Shown here: one piece after another, positions 35,411-43,959 of the stretch | How positions within the stretch are numbered: position 1 is the stretch's first letter | Layout of the letters: each line of letters opens with the position of its first letter | NCBI GenBank assembly: GCA_963759875.1 | Contig: CAVXBB010000016.1 | Location: 558,001-622,000 of the forward strand | DNA: 64,000 bases | Origin: JAFAGX01 sp963759875 | GTDB lineage: Bacteria; Acidobacteriota; Terriglobia; Terriglobales; Acidobacteriaceae | Direction: 5' to 3' | The notes under the pieces: generated by a model | Told to the model about the DNA's origin: nothing | Seen by the model: the letters and a program-made list of their open reading frames with translations, nothing else | The model's database searches: none | Translations under genes and position numbers: made by a program

Positions 35411-36199
35411 TTATCTGCCCGCCTGCAGCATCAATTGTTGAGCTGGCGTAAATATCCGCCCACGCATCAGCAAGGTACTTACGAGCGAGGTCAAGCCCGA
35501 CGCGGCAAATATCATCGCCAATACCACGAACTGGTAAATCGCTGCATAGATCGGGCGAGCCCCCGAGAGCAGCATCCCCGCCATTAGCCCCGGAATCCAT
35601 ACAATGCCAAGGGAGCGCAATGAATCAATCGCCGGAATCAGGCTGGCTTCGAAAGACGCTTGCACGTATGGCGATACACTACTGTTCGCCTCCGCTCCCA
35701 AAGCCAAAGCGGTTTCGATCTCTCCCGCATGGGCCAGAACGTCTGACCTGAAGCGGTTCAATGCTAGCCCATTTGTGTTCATCGCGTTCGCAATCAGCAT
35801 GCTTCCAACCGGCACTAGCGCGGTAATCGCAGTATCGATCACGCCAAGCAAAGACATCACCGCGATCACCGAACCAGCGCCACACGCAATCGCCCAAGTG
35901 GATACTCGAAACGCGTCCGGTATACCTTTGGCTCGACGAGCAGAAGTCGCGCCGGCCGCAACCATCATTCCCGTAAGAAGGAAAGCGCTCGTCCACCGCG
36001 GTCCGCGCAGCAGGACCAACAAAATCGATCCCATGGCGACAATCTGCACAATGCCGCGCAACATGGCCACCATGGCCTCGCTCTCAAGATGAATTCGCCG
36101 TCTCCTCGCAAGGAAAACCACAACCAATGCACTCAACGCCGCGACACCCGCCTGCGCCAGACCAAGAGCCACTTGGTTGCTAAACAGAAATCTAAGCAT
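35411..36199 (-). CDS. fetB: FetB-like ABC transporter permease
   Basis: A 262-residue inner-membrane protein of the UPF0014/FetB family with about seven membrane segments. Family blocks include 'LRGIVQIVAMGSIL', 'PVGSMLIANAMNTNGLALNR' and 'IVWIPGLMAGMLLSGARPIYA'. In E. coli FetAB exports iron and helps resist peroxide stress; the same role is inferred here. It overlaps fetA by eight bases. A Fur gene is 3 kb away, but I saw no convincing Fur box in front of fetA. Confidence 0.87.
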   Translation of the reverse strand: MLRFLFSNQVALGLAQAGVAALSALVVVFLARRRRIHLESEAMVAMLRGIVQIVAMGSILLVLLRGPRWTSAFLLTGMMVAAGATSARRAKGIPDAFRVSTWAIACGAGSVIAVMSLLGVIDTAITALVPVGSMLIANAMNTNGLALNRFRSDVLAHAGEIETALALGAEANSSVSPYVQASFEASLIPAIDSLRSLGIVWIPGLMAGMLLSGARPIYAAIYQFVVLAMIFAASGLTSLVSTLLMRGRIFTPAQQLMLQAGR

Positions 36200-36887
36200 G
36201 AAGCACCTCCTTCACAGGCCCCGAACGCACAACCTGTCCTTCTCGGATCAGCAACGCACGGCCAGCCAACCGGGAGGCCTGAGCAATGTCGTGGGTCACA
36301 AGTACGCAGGTAAGCCCCTGATCTCTGACAATCCCCTGTAGCAGCGTTTCAATTCCCATTTTAGATGCTTCGTCCAGTGCAGACGTGGGTTCATCCAGCA
36401 GCAGCACCAGGGGTGAGTTCGCGAGCGTACGCGCTACCGAAACCCGCTGCGCCTCCCCTCCCGACAGGGTAGCAGCGTTTTGAGATGCATACCCTTCCAA
36501 ACCAACACGCACCAGCAATTCCTCGATAGCCTCTACCGACAAAATCTCTCCCCGCTGCAGCGGCCCGAACTGCAGATTCTGCTCTACAGTTCCAGGGAAC
36601 AGATAAGGACGCTGCGTCACCATTCCCACTTTTCTACGTAGTTCGCGCGGGGCAATCTGCCGGTAATCCACGCCCGCAAGATAGACGGTGCCGCTGGTTG
36701 GTTCATCGAGCCGATTGAGCAGCCTTAATAGAGAGGTTTTTCCCGAGCCGCTGGGACCGACGATCGCTAGAACCTCACCCTTGCTCACTGCGAAGCTAGC
36801 CTCTTCGACGAGCACCTTGGTACCAACCACTCGCCCAAGATTTTCGGCACGCAGGATAACGGCTTCGTCAGTGCTGGGTAGGGTCAC
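36192..36887 (-). CDS. fetA: FetA-like ABC transporter ATPase
   Basis: A 231-residue nucleotide-binding subunit. Walker A is 'GPSGSGKT' (44-51), the Q-loop is in 'VTQRPYL', the signature is 'LSGGEAQR' (141-148), Walker B is 'VLLLDEP' (161-167), and the H-loop His is 198 in 'VTHD'. It powers the FetB permease encoded immediately downstream. It follows the DHH phosphoesterase gene by only 32 bases. Confidence 0.88.
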   Translation of the reverse strand: MTLPSTDEAVILRAENLGRVVGTKVLVEEASFAVSKGEVLAIVGPSGSGKTSLLRLLNRLDEPTSGTVYLAGVDYRQIAPRELRRKVGMVTQRPYLFPGTVEQNLQFGPLQRGEILSVEAIEELLVRVGLEGYASQNAATLSGGEAQRVSVARTLANSPLVLLLDEPTSALDEASKMGIETLLQGIVRDQGLTCVLVTHDIAQASRLAGRALLIREGQVVRSGPVKEVLHA

Positions 36888-36919
36888 GGTTGGATTAGCA
36901 TCGAGCGCACCTAATCACA

Positions 36920-37900
36920 TCATGCGCTCGCAGTCTGCGTGCGCACCGCCGCTCGCAATTCTGCAAGAATTTCCTGAGATGCTTTGCGGGCAGCGTCCTG
37001 TTGTGACACGTCGAAAGAGATCGCACCTACTCGGGCGTGACCGCCGCCACCATAGCGTTCGCAAATTTTCGCCAGGTTGACCGTCGGCTCCGCCGGGGCC
37101 CAGGGATTCGATCCAACTGAAACTTTCATGCGGAAAGTACTCTTACTCAATCCCACGCTGTAGATCGATTCAGGATGCAGATAATAGGGCACAAACTTGT
37201 TGTAGCCTTCCAGTTCCTGGTCACTGATGTCGAAAAACAACGTGCCGTCCTTCGAATCCGTGCGCTCCTGCAGAACCTTAATCGAATGTTGGTGACGTTC
37301 GAGCAGCGGTGGCAACAGAGGGGCCACAAACGGCTCCTTTAAAATCTCACTCATTGGCTTCGTAGCCAGCAGCGGGATTAACCGCGGAAGGAAATCCGGA
37401 TTCTGCGTGGATTCAATGATCATCGTCAACTTCATTGCCGGCTCGCCCATCTCGACTGCTGTCTGAGCATCGGGATAAAGTGCACCGTCGATAATGTCAG
37501 TCCACTTGACCAACTCAGCCACCGGCGCTGGATTGAAGCCGAATCGCTGCTCCGCAATGGTCGCAATAAAGCTGGTGCACGACTTGAAATCGGGATCGTA
37601 GAATTTCCGATTGCTCTGGTCCTGCTCGAAATGAGCGGCATCGGCCGGACATAAAAACGCGCTTTCATGATGATCAAACCACCACGTGATCCTCGGCGAA
37701 CTGGAATACTTAAAATCTACAATCGCGTTTTCATCGCCGGTAAAATCGTTCTCGTTGAATAACGCTCCAGCGCGATGTAGCAGGCCTGAAAACCCGAATT
37801 CGACATCGTTACGGATGCGTTCCCGGTAAAAGCGCGAGAAAAGTGCAGCCGAGGAAGCCCCGTCGAAACACCTGTCGTGATAAAACACCAGAACTCGCAA
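36920..37900 (-). CDS. DHH-family phosphoesterase
   Basis: A 326-residue protein with a DHH domain and a DHHA1 domain. Metal-site residues are His8, Asp9 and Asp13 ('FYHDRCFDG'), Asp76-His77-His78 in 'WWFDHHES', and later acidic residues. The DHHA1 glycine block 'GGGGHARVGA' is at 284-293. The superfamily covers nanoRNases, cyclic-dinucleotide hydrolases and polyphosphatases; sequence alone does not decide between them. The absence of membrane or nucleic-acid domains points to a soluble enzyme. It precedes fetA on the same strand. Confidence 0.82.
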   Translation of the reverse strand: MRVLVFYHDRCFDGASSAALFSRFYRERIRNDVEFGFSGLLHRAGALFNENDFTGDENAIVDFKYSSSPRITWWFDHHESAFLCPADAAHFEQDQSNRKFYDPDFKSCTSFIATIAEQRFGFNPAPVAELVKWTDIIDGALYPDAQTAVEMGEPAMKLTMIIESTQNPDFLPRLIPLLATKPMSEILKEPFVAPLLPPLLERHQHSIKVLQERTDSKDGTLFFDISDQELEGYNKFVPYYLHPESIYSVGLSKSTFRMKVSVGSNPWAPAEPTVNLAKICERYGGGGHARVGAISFDVSQQDAARKASQEILAELRAAVRTQTASA

Positions 37901-38024
37901 TCCTTGCTCCTGTCGAAGACCACTAGACTACCGGAATACCCTCTGAAGACGAAGCTACTAGGAATGCCATCCCAGCCGCGGTTCTGTCAAGCCTGCCCGT
38001 GCAACGACAGTGTCTCAGATTGCC

Positions 38025-38139
38025 ATTCTCATCCCGAGCCGCCCGCATTTGGCGATCGAGGGATCTGGCCGAGCCGCGCGAACTGTCGCGCTTTATGCGC
38101 GATAGAGTGCTCGCGCGTTCGGCTCGTTTCTTTCTTAAA
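38025..38139. repeat. Dispersed repeat with a GAACTGTCGCG hairpin
   Basis: This element fills much of the 335-base gap between the DHH and DUF4870 genes. CATCCCGAGCC and GAGGGATCTGGCCGAGCC are followed by CGAACTGTCGCG and TCGCGCGTTCGGCTCG. The second half aligns with 49739-49790 (CGAACTGTCGCG and TCGCGCGTTCGGCCCG). It contains no gene. Confidence 0.6.
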
Positions 38140-38170
38140 TTGAGCGACTACCACCGGAGCCGCTGCGAGG

Positions 38171-38200
38171 AAAATAAAAGGTGAGCCCTTCAGGCTCACC
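38171..38200 (-). terminator. Rho-independent terminator after the DUF4870 gene
   Basis: On the minus strand an eight-base stem, GGTGAGCC with GGCTCACC (38200-38193 and 38187-38180), with a five-base loop is followed by TTTTATTTT. It lies 36 bases after the DUF4870 stop codon. Confidence 0.8.
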
Positions 38201-38235
38201 TCAAATTCTGTCTTGGCAACGTACTTGACCCAGGC

Positions 38236-38706
38236 TCACATCGCGTCCGCTTGCTTTTCCGCTATGTCGCCGAGCATCGGTAGCTTAAACATTTGTCCTT
38301 GATAAGCTTTCAGCACGAGAACAAGCCAGATCACGAATCCTGCCAGGCCGACAATTGGCCATATCAGTAACGTCAGCCAACCCAGAAATGGAATGTGCAC
38401 AATGATGTTCAGCACAATCCACAACGCAATCCAGGCGATCGCAAAGAAAATGTTTTGAAACGAATGGAATCGGATGAACCGGTTTCGGTTGTAGGGCTGC
38501 ATAACCAGAAACAGGATGGAAGGAATTATCGTCACGTACGCAAGTGCGCCCGCTAGATTGTCTGTAAGACCACCTGCGCTGGCTTGAACGGTTGCCGGTG
38601 CTGGAGCGGCCGCTGCCCCGCCCGCAGAACCCGCCGGACGGCTGCACGCCGGACATGTGCTCGCTCCCGCGGGCATTTGAGCTCCACACGAAGTACAAAA
38701 ACCCAT
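38236..38706 (-). CDS. Zinc-ribbon DUF4870 membrane protein A
   Basis: A 156-residue protein. The N-terminal zinc ribbon has 'CTSCG' and 'CPACSR' Cys pairs. An Ala/Pro/Gly linker follows, then a DUF4870 membrane domain ('LAYVTIIPSILFLV', 'FIRFHSFQNIFFAIAW') with three or four helices. Function is unknown. ATG 38706 is preferred to a GTG at 38712 because it has GGAGG eight bases upstream. A similar protein is encoded next on the same strand. Confidence 0.78.
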   Translation of the reverse strand: MGFCTSCGAQMPAGASTCPACSRPAGSAGGAAAAPAPATVQASAGGLTDNLAGALAYVTIIPSILFLVMQPYNRNRFIRFHSFQNIFFAIAWIALWIVLNIIVHIPFLGWLTLLIWPIVGLAGFVIWLVLVLKAYQGQMFKLPMLGDIAEKQADAM

Positions 38707-38773
38707 ATTCACCCTCCAAGCAAGAAGTTGTGTTGCGTGCGTGCTACTGCTGGCCTGCCAAAACGCCTACAGC

Positions 38774-39268
38774 CTACTCCTTTTCTGCAAAATGTCCAAT
38801 AACCAGCGCTTTGAACATTTCCCCTTGCAGGGCCTTCACCACCATGACAACCCAGAGGGTCGCGACACCCAGGGTAACAATCAGAACTGCCAGCGAGCCG
38901 AACAGGTACCCCAGCTTTGGTATGAAAGCGAACAACCCGAACAATAGCCGCAAAGCTATGCCAGCCAAAATGACCGCAATGGAAAAGAAAATCGATTGCA
39001 GCGAATGGAATCGCACCAGCCGGTTCTGCTTAAACGATCGGATGCTGAGGAAAATAATTGCTGGAATGAATGTCACATAGGCCAACGCGGCAAGCGCATT
39101 CTGCTTCGCAAATCGGCGGGTGGCTGTCGCCGTCGCCGCAGTAATCATTCTTCGCCCGCAGCTCGGACAAAAGGCTGCATTGCTAGGCATTCCGGTCCCG
39201 CATTGCGGACATGAAATAGCTGTGCTGTTCAAATTGCGAGGCCTTAGTAGTTGTTCCTCTTGCGGCAA
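38774..39268 (-). CDS. Zinc-ribbon DUF4870 membrane protein B
   Basis: A 164-residue paralogue of the neighbouring protein. Its zinc ribbon reads 'CPQCG' and 'CPSCGRR', and the membrane domain has 'LAYVTFIPAIIFLSI' and 'LVRFHSLQSIFFSIAV'. Its start lies 25 bases inside the fur gene in another frame. That start is required to include the first Cys pair, so translation is probably coupled to fur. Confidence 0.76.
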   Translation of the reverse strand: MPQEEQLLRPRNLNSTAISCPQCGTGMPSNAAFCPSCGRRMITAATATATRRFAKQNALAALAYVTFIPAIIFLSIRSFKQNRLVRFHSLQSIFFSIAVILAGIALRLLFGLFAFIPKLGYLFGSLAVLIVTLGVATLWVVMVVKALQGEMFKALVIGHFAEKE

Positions 39269-39732
39269 TCTTCGCAGAGGCCATAAATCTGGAACGTGTG
39301 GCGAGTAGTTTCGTAGTGGTACTTATCCCCGATCTCTTGCTCCAAGCGGTCCACTTCAGGCGAGAAAAACTCCACCGAACTGCCGCACAACGTACAAACC
39401 ATGTGATGATGGCTGCGGCGGTTGTACTGGTGTTCGAATCGGGCAATCCCGTCGTGAAACGCCACCTCGCTGGCCAATCCGCATTCTGCCAGCACTTTTA
39501 GCGTACGGTACACCGTGGTGAATCCGATCCTGGCGTCTTTCTTTTGCACCAGTCTGTGCAATTCGTTTGTAGAAAGATGCTCGCGCGTTTCAAGGAAAGT
39601 TTGCAGGATCGTATCGCGCTGCGCCGTATGCTTAAGACCAACCCGCTTCAGATGTTGGTGCAGAATCTGCTGCGCCTCCCGCATCATCTCACGTGAGATC
39701 GTGGGCTGATCGTCGATTCGCCGTTGCAGCAT
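39244..39732 (-). CDS. fur: Fur-family transcriptional regulator
   Basis: A 162-residue winged-helix metalloregulator. The DNA-binding half reads 'TAQRDTILQTFLETREHLST' to 'GFTTVYRTLKVLAECGL'. The dimer half has a His-rich metal site ('RSHHHMVCTLCG') and the structural zinc pairs 'CTLCG' and 'CEDCRKR'. It could sense iron (Fur), zinc (Zur) or peroxide (PerR); the sequence does not settle this. ATG 39732 is chosen over GTG 39738. It is the first gene of a run with the two DUF4870 genes. Confidence 0.88.
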   Translation of the reverse strand: MLQRRIDDQPTISREMMREAQQILHQHLKRVGLKHTAQRDTILQTFLETREHLSTNELHRLVQKKDARIGFTTVYRTLKVLAECGLASEVAFHDGIARFEHQYNRRSHHHMVCTLCGSSVEFFSPEVDRLEQEIGDKYHYETTRHTFQIYGLCEDCRKRNNY

Positions 39733-39793
39733 AACCACTCTGAATGATACCGAGCTTTAACCATCGCGCCAAGTTCTCAGGCCGCGTAAGTGT

Positions 39794-39919
39794 TCATAAA
39801 CGAGCCATTTGCTGCTCGATCAAACTGCCGAGGAACCACCACCATACCGTTCCGAGAATTCCCCATAAGGCCAACGCATATGCACGTGCGCATGCTACAT
39901 CAGGACTACTGCGGATCAA
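39794..39919 (-). CDS. Possible 41-residue membrane peptide upstream of fur
   Basis: A TTG-started frame encodes 41 residues with one strong hydrophobic segment ('AYALALWGILGTVWWWFLGS') and a charged end ('LIEQQMARL'). No clear ribosome site precedes the TTG. It could be a small membrane protein, or the remnant of a larger one, in the gap between fur and the acylase gene. I include it only as a candidate. Confidence 0.3.
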   Translation of the reverse strand: MIRSSPDVACARAYALALWGILGTVWWWFLGSLIEQQMARL

Positions 39920-39971
39920 AATCTACAAACGCCTGTGACGCGTCGAGACACGATAAAATCAGGGATTCGTC

Positions 39972-42455
39972 ATGGCAACCAGCACGCCCGCTTACATTTC
40001 TTCGCGCAGAGCTTATCGAAAAATCATTTTGTGCGCGTTATTTGCGCTTTTCCTGGGCTCAACCGGACTGGCGCTGTGGTTCCGTTTTGTTACCCTCTCT
40101 GCCCTGCCACAACTTGACGGGACAGTTCCAGTTGCGGGCCTCTCCGCACCCGTGACCGTCATCCGCGACCAACATGGATTTCCGACCATTCAGGCGGCCA
40201 ACTTGGACGACCTTTTCTTTGCTCAGGGCTATGTCACGGCACAGGATCGCTTGTTCCAGATGGATGGCATGCGCCGCTTCGCGGCAGGCGAGCTATCCGA
40301 GGTTGTCGGCGAGTCGCAACTCGAACATGATCGACAGCAGAGGATTCTTGGTCTAAGAGTTGCCGCCAAAAAGACAATCGATTCCGCTTCTGCTGACGAC
40401 CGCTCGCGCTTCGAAGCTTACGCCCGCGGAGTTAATGCTTTTATCGAATCGCATCGAGATCGATTGCCTCTGGAATTTCGAATCCTGCGTTATTCCCCCA
40501 AGCCATGGACCATCGAAGATTCCGCGTTGATCGGCGCTTATATGGTCCAGGATCTTACGACCAGTCCACGTCACGTGTTAATCCGCGAGAAAATCCTCGC
40601 CAAGTTAGGCCCGGAACTCACTGCTGATCTCTACGCGAATTCGTCCTGGCGCGACCGGCCGCCGACCGCCGCTCCTCCTGGTCTTGACGACAAAAACGCA
40701 CCCTCCGCCAGTGGATCTGTGGCAGGGAATAGGCTCGAACCTGCCGCTGACGCTACTCCAGTCGACACATCCGATCAGCATGCCCGAACCCCCGAATTTC
40801 CGCATGAAAACTTCTTTGACGATCCCCCGTTGGTTCTCGGCTCGAACAATTGGGTCGTTTCTGGCGCGCATACCATCAACGGCAAGCCACTGCTATCGAA
40901 TGACATGCACTTGGGCCATCAAATGCCCAACCTCTGGTTCGCGTCCCACCTTCGTTGTGGTGATTTCGATGTCACCGGCGTGACCCTCCCCGGATATCCC
41001 TATGTTGTCGTAGGCCACAATCAGCACATCGCCTGGGGATTCACCAATATTGGCCCGACTGTCGAGGATGTCTACATCGAGACCTTCAATGCCGCAGGAG
41101 AGTACCTCACGCCCGATGGCTGGAAACAGCCCGAACACCGTCAGGAGATAATTCATGTCAAAGGCAAGCCTGACGTGAAAGTGGAAGTCCTGCTCACGCG
41201 CCACGGCCCCCTCGTCACTGACTTGGTCCCGGGAGAAACCCGCAAGCTCGCTTTGCGCTGGACTCTTTACGATGGAATCCGCAACCCGTTTTTTGCCGTA
41301 GACTCAGCGCGCAATTGGCAAGATTTCCTGCGTGCCTTTTCGCAATTCGACGCGCCCGGTCAAAACGTTGTCTACGCGGATGTCGACGGCAATATCGGCT
41401 ATCACGCTACCGGCAAAATTCCTATTCGCGCATCCGGCGACGGTAGCCTTCCGGAAAATGGCAGCGACAACTCGCATGAATGGATCGGCTATGTGCCTTT
41501 TGATAAGCTGCCGGGCGTTTTCAATCCGCCCTCAGGAATCATCGCTACCGCAAACGGCCGCATCACGCCCGAGAGTTATCCATATTCGCTCAGCGTCGAA
41601 TGGGAAGCGCCTTGGAGGACCCGCAGAATTTACCGCCTTCTTGAATCAGACAAGAAATTCTCGCCAGCGGATATGTTCGGTTTGCAAAGTGACGTCTATT
41701 CCGAGCTGGATCGCTTTTTCGCCGATCGTTTCGTATACGCAATTGATCACGCAAAGAATCCGTCCGCTCGCGCCAAAGTTGCCGCCGAGATCTTGCGTCA
41801 CTGGGATGGGCGAATGGCCGCCGATTCCGCAGCTCCGACCATCGCTGTGCGATCGCGTGAAGAATTAGCACGTTTGCTGCTCGAGCCCAGGTTGGGGCCG
41901 GCCCCGAAGCATCCGAACCAAGCGGCATCAGGATTAAATTGGAAAAGCTATAGCTGGATGATGGAAACGGTATGGCTGGACAATGTTGTGGAGCATCAAC
42001 CGCAGCGTTGGCTGCCGAATGCCTACACGAACTACGATGAAGTGCTTACCGCTGCAGTTCAAGCCGCCGTTACTGATGCGACCACACCACAAGACCTCAA
42101 CGCCTGGCACTGGGGAGCCTTCAATTTCATCAACATTCAAGATCCGGTTCTCGGCCAAATTCCCCTGTTGCGGCGCTGGACGGGGCCCGGCTGGCATGAA
42201 CAGTCAGGCAGCAATTACACGGTCAAAGCCGTTGCCACAACTCACGGTCCCTCCGAGCGGATCACCGTCGATCTCGCCGATCTGGATCAATCCACCTTGA
42301 ATCTAGTGACTGGCGAGGCTGGCAACTTCCTCAGCCCATACTACATGGATCAATGGAATGCCTGGTACAAGAACTTCACATTCCCCTGGCCCTACTCACC
42401 TGAGGCAATAGAGAAGTTTAAAGCGCATGAACTGACGTTACGTCCTCAAGAATAG
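39972..42455 (+). CDS. Penicillin acylase-family N-terminal-nucleophile hydrolase
   Basis: An 827-residue amidase precursor with an N-terminal membrane segment (about residues 18-42). The alpha part contains 'PVTVIRDQHGFPTIQAAN' and 'FFAQGYVTAQDRLFQMD'. A Pro/Ala/Asp-rich spacer (about 231-286) precedes the self-cleavage site 'GSNNW', where Ser291 becomes the free N-terminal nucleophile of the beta part. Relatives hydrolyse penicillins, acyl-homoserine lactones or other amides; the substrate is not predictable. The protein should be periplasmic. Its stop is eight bases from the convergent lipoprotein gene. Confidence 0.9.
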   Translation: MATSTPAYISSRRAYRKIILCALFALFLGSTGLALWFRFVTLSALPQLDGTVPVAGLSAPVTVIRDQHGFPTIQAANLDDLFFAQGYVTAQDRLFQMDGMRRFAAGELSEVVGESQLEHDRQQRILGLRVAAKKTIDSASADDRSRFEAYARGVNAFIESHRDRLPLEFRILRYSPKPWTIEDSALIGAYMVQDLTTSPRHVLIREKILAKLGPELTADLYANSSWRDRPPTAAPPGLDDKNAPSASGSVAGNRLEPAADATPVDTSDQHARTPEFPHENFFDDPPLVLGSNNWVVSGAHTINGKPLLSNDMHLGHQMPNLWFASHLRCGDFDVTGVTLPGYPYVVVGHNQHIAWGFTNIGPTVEDVYIETFNAAGEYLTPDGWKQPEHRQEIIHVKGKPDVKVEVLLTRHGPLVTDLVPGETRKLALRWTLYDGIRNPFFAVDSARNWQDFLRAFSQFDAPGQNVVYADVDGNIGYHATGKIPIRASGDGSLPENGSDNSHEWIGYVPFDKLPGVFNPPSGIIATANGRITPESYPYSLSVEWEAPWRTRRIYRLLESDKKFSPADMFGLQSDVYSELDRFFADRFVYAIDHAKNPSARAKVAAEILRHWDGRMAADSAAPTIAVRSREELARLLLEPRLGPAPKHPNQAASGLNWKSYSWMMETVWLDNVVEHQPQRWLPNAYTNYDEVLTAAVQAAVTDATTPQDLNAWHWGAFNFINIQDPVLGQIPLLRRWTGPGWHEQSGSNYTVKAVATTHGPSERITVDLADLDQSTLNLVTGEAGNFLSPYYMDQWNAWYKNFTFPWPYSPEAIEKFKAHELTLRPQE

Positions 42456-42463
42456 TCTGCCTT

Positions 42464-43834
42464 CTAATTCGGAGGAGGAGGAGGATTCGCTGGCGTTGGC
42501 GGATCCACCAGTTTCACGTCGAAGGATCGCCCCACGATTTCGTCGGTTATCCCCAGGTTGTTGTTCGTGCTGAAGGGCGGCACGAATACCCGGTCCGTCC
42601 TCGTGTCGTAGATCTGAAACATGCCCCCCTCGCAAACATAGACCACAACTCGTCCGGGAATCGGCTGAATTCCAGTTGCGTCTCCAGTTTGCGGGGGAAT
42701 CACAACCTTCGAGTTCAAAGTATTGAAAATCGATAAGCATCCCCGAACTTCGCCGCCGGAATTGATACTGGTGCAGCTGTGCCCGCCGATAAAAAGCTGT
42801 CCGTTCGCTCCCATGGCCATCCGGTCGTGATAACCGTCAGTGATCAGAATTGGGCTCGCGTTGATTTTCGTCATCGAAGTCGTGTCGACGATATTCAGCG
42901 TGCCGCACGTCGCAGCCGTTGTTCCCGCCGGACAAGGTGTATGAGGCGGTGTGCCAGCCACATAGAGCGTGCTGCCGTTCAATAGTGCGTAGTAAGCCGC
43001 ACTAAGAGGAAGTGTCGGGCCCGGAGCGGAGTTGTCAATCGCTAATGTCGTGACCCCGGCAGCTTTGCCTCCGCATTCGGCGCCGCAATTCAAAATATAA
43101 GCATCGGAGTTATCCGTGAAAATACCCCATACCGGCCGGTCGAATCCGCTCACGCTCGTGGTCACCTGGTTCGACATTCCAAGCAATGCAGTGCTGATTA
43201 CGGTCACGGCATTTGAATTGTCACTGAACACCAGAATGTGATTTCCATCCGGGCTGCCCACGATGAAATGTGCTGCCGGTACCGGGATCGTGGCTGTAAT
43301 CGTTCCGCTCCCCAGATTCATGGCCACAACCGCACCCGGCGTCTGGCCCGTGATCAGAGCCGCCGGCACGGCTGCGTAGGCACTCACGTTGTCCTTAGCA
43401 ATGAACATGCTCTCGCTGAGCCCCGGCAACGTGATCGTCGGCACGCTCGCGGTCCCGCCTGTAGCGGTCGCGATGCTTTCCGTAGAATTATCAATTACTG
43501 ATATCGTGTTACCCACCAGGCTGTAAACCATGGTACGCGAAAGATCCGGCGACACCACCATTGTGCTCGGCTGGTTCGCATTGCCTAAAAGGCCGATGAT
43601 CGAAGGCGAAACCATGTCCCGCAAGGCGTCCACTATGTTGACAACTGGAGTATTCACGCCTCCGCTGGGAAACAACGGATTCGATACGAACGCGCGAAAC
43701 TTCAGCCCGCTTACCTTGTGTTGATTGCTGGCAGATTTGCTGCTTCCGCAGGACATGATGGTCATAGCAACGACTGTGAGCACAAGCATGCCACCAAAGC
43801 TTTTTTTTACACCTGGAATTCTGAAGAACATCAC
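42464..43834 (-). CDS. Beta-propeller-like lipoprotein of unknown function
   Basis: A 456-residue exported protein. The lipobox 'VAMTIMSCG' puts the lipidated Cys at 29. The mature part has repeating units typical of YVTN/YncE-like propellers ('MVVSPDLSRTMVYSL', 'FIVGSPDGNHILVFSD', 'GMFQIYDTRTDRVF') and a Pro-rich tail. A binding or scaffold role at the envelope is likely, but no ligand can be named. Confidence 0.68.
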   Translation of the reverse strand: MMFFRIPGVKKSFGGMLVLTVVAMTIMSCGSSKSASNQHKVSGLKFRAFVSNPLFPSGGVNTPVVNIVDALRDMVSPSIIGLLGNANQPSTMVVSPDLSRTMVYSLVGNTISVIDNSTESIATATGGTASVPTITLPGLSESMFIAKDNVSAYAAVPAALITGQTPGAVVAMNLGSGTITATIPVPAAHFIVGSPDGNHILVFSDNSNAVTVISTALLGMSNQVTTSVSGFDRPVWGIFTDNSDAYILNCGAECGGKAAGVTTLAIDNSAPGPTLPLSAAYYALLNGSTLYVAGTPPHTPCPAGTTAATCGTLNIVDTTSMTKINASPILITDGYHDRMAMGANGQLFIGGHSCTSINSGGEVRGCLSIFNTLNSKVVIPPQTGDATGIQPIPGRVVVYVCEGGMFQIYDTRTDRVFVPPFSTNNNLGITDEIVGRSFDVKLVDPPTPANPPPPPN

Positions 43835-43959
43835 AGATAAGAGTTACGATGCGAAAAATCGCTATTATACCAGAGAGTTACCCCCTTCCCTGCGGGCCGC
43901 AATCAGCCTGCCACCAGTGCTGAATGCAAGAACTACATCGATCTTGTATTCTGAATCAC

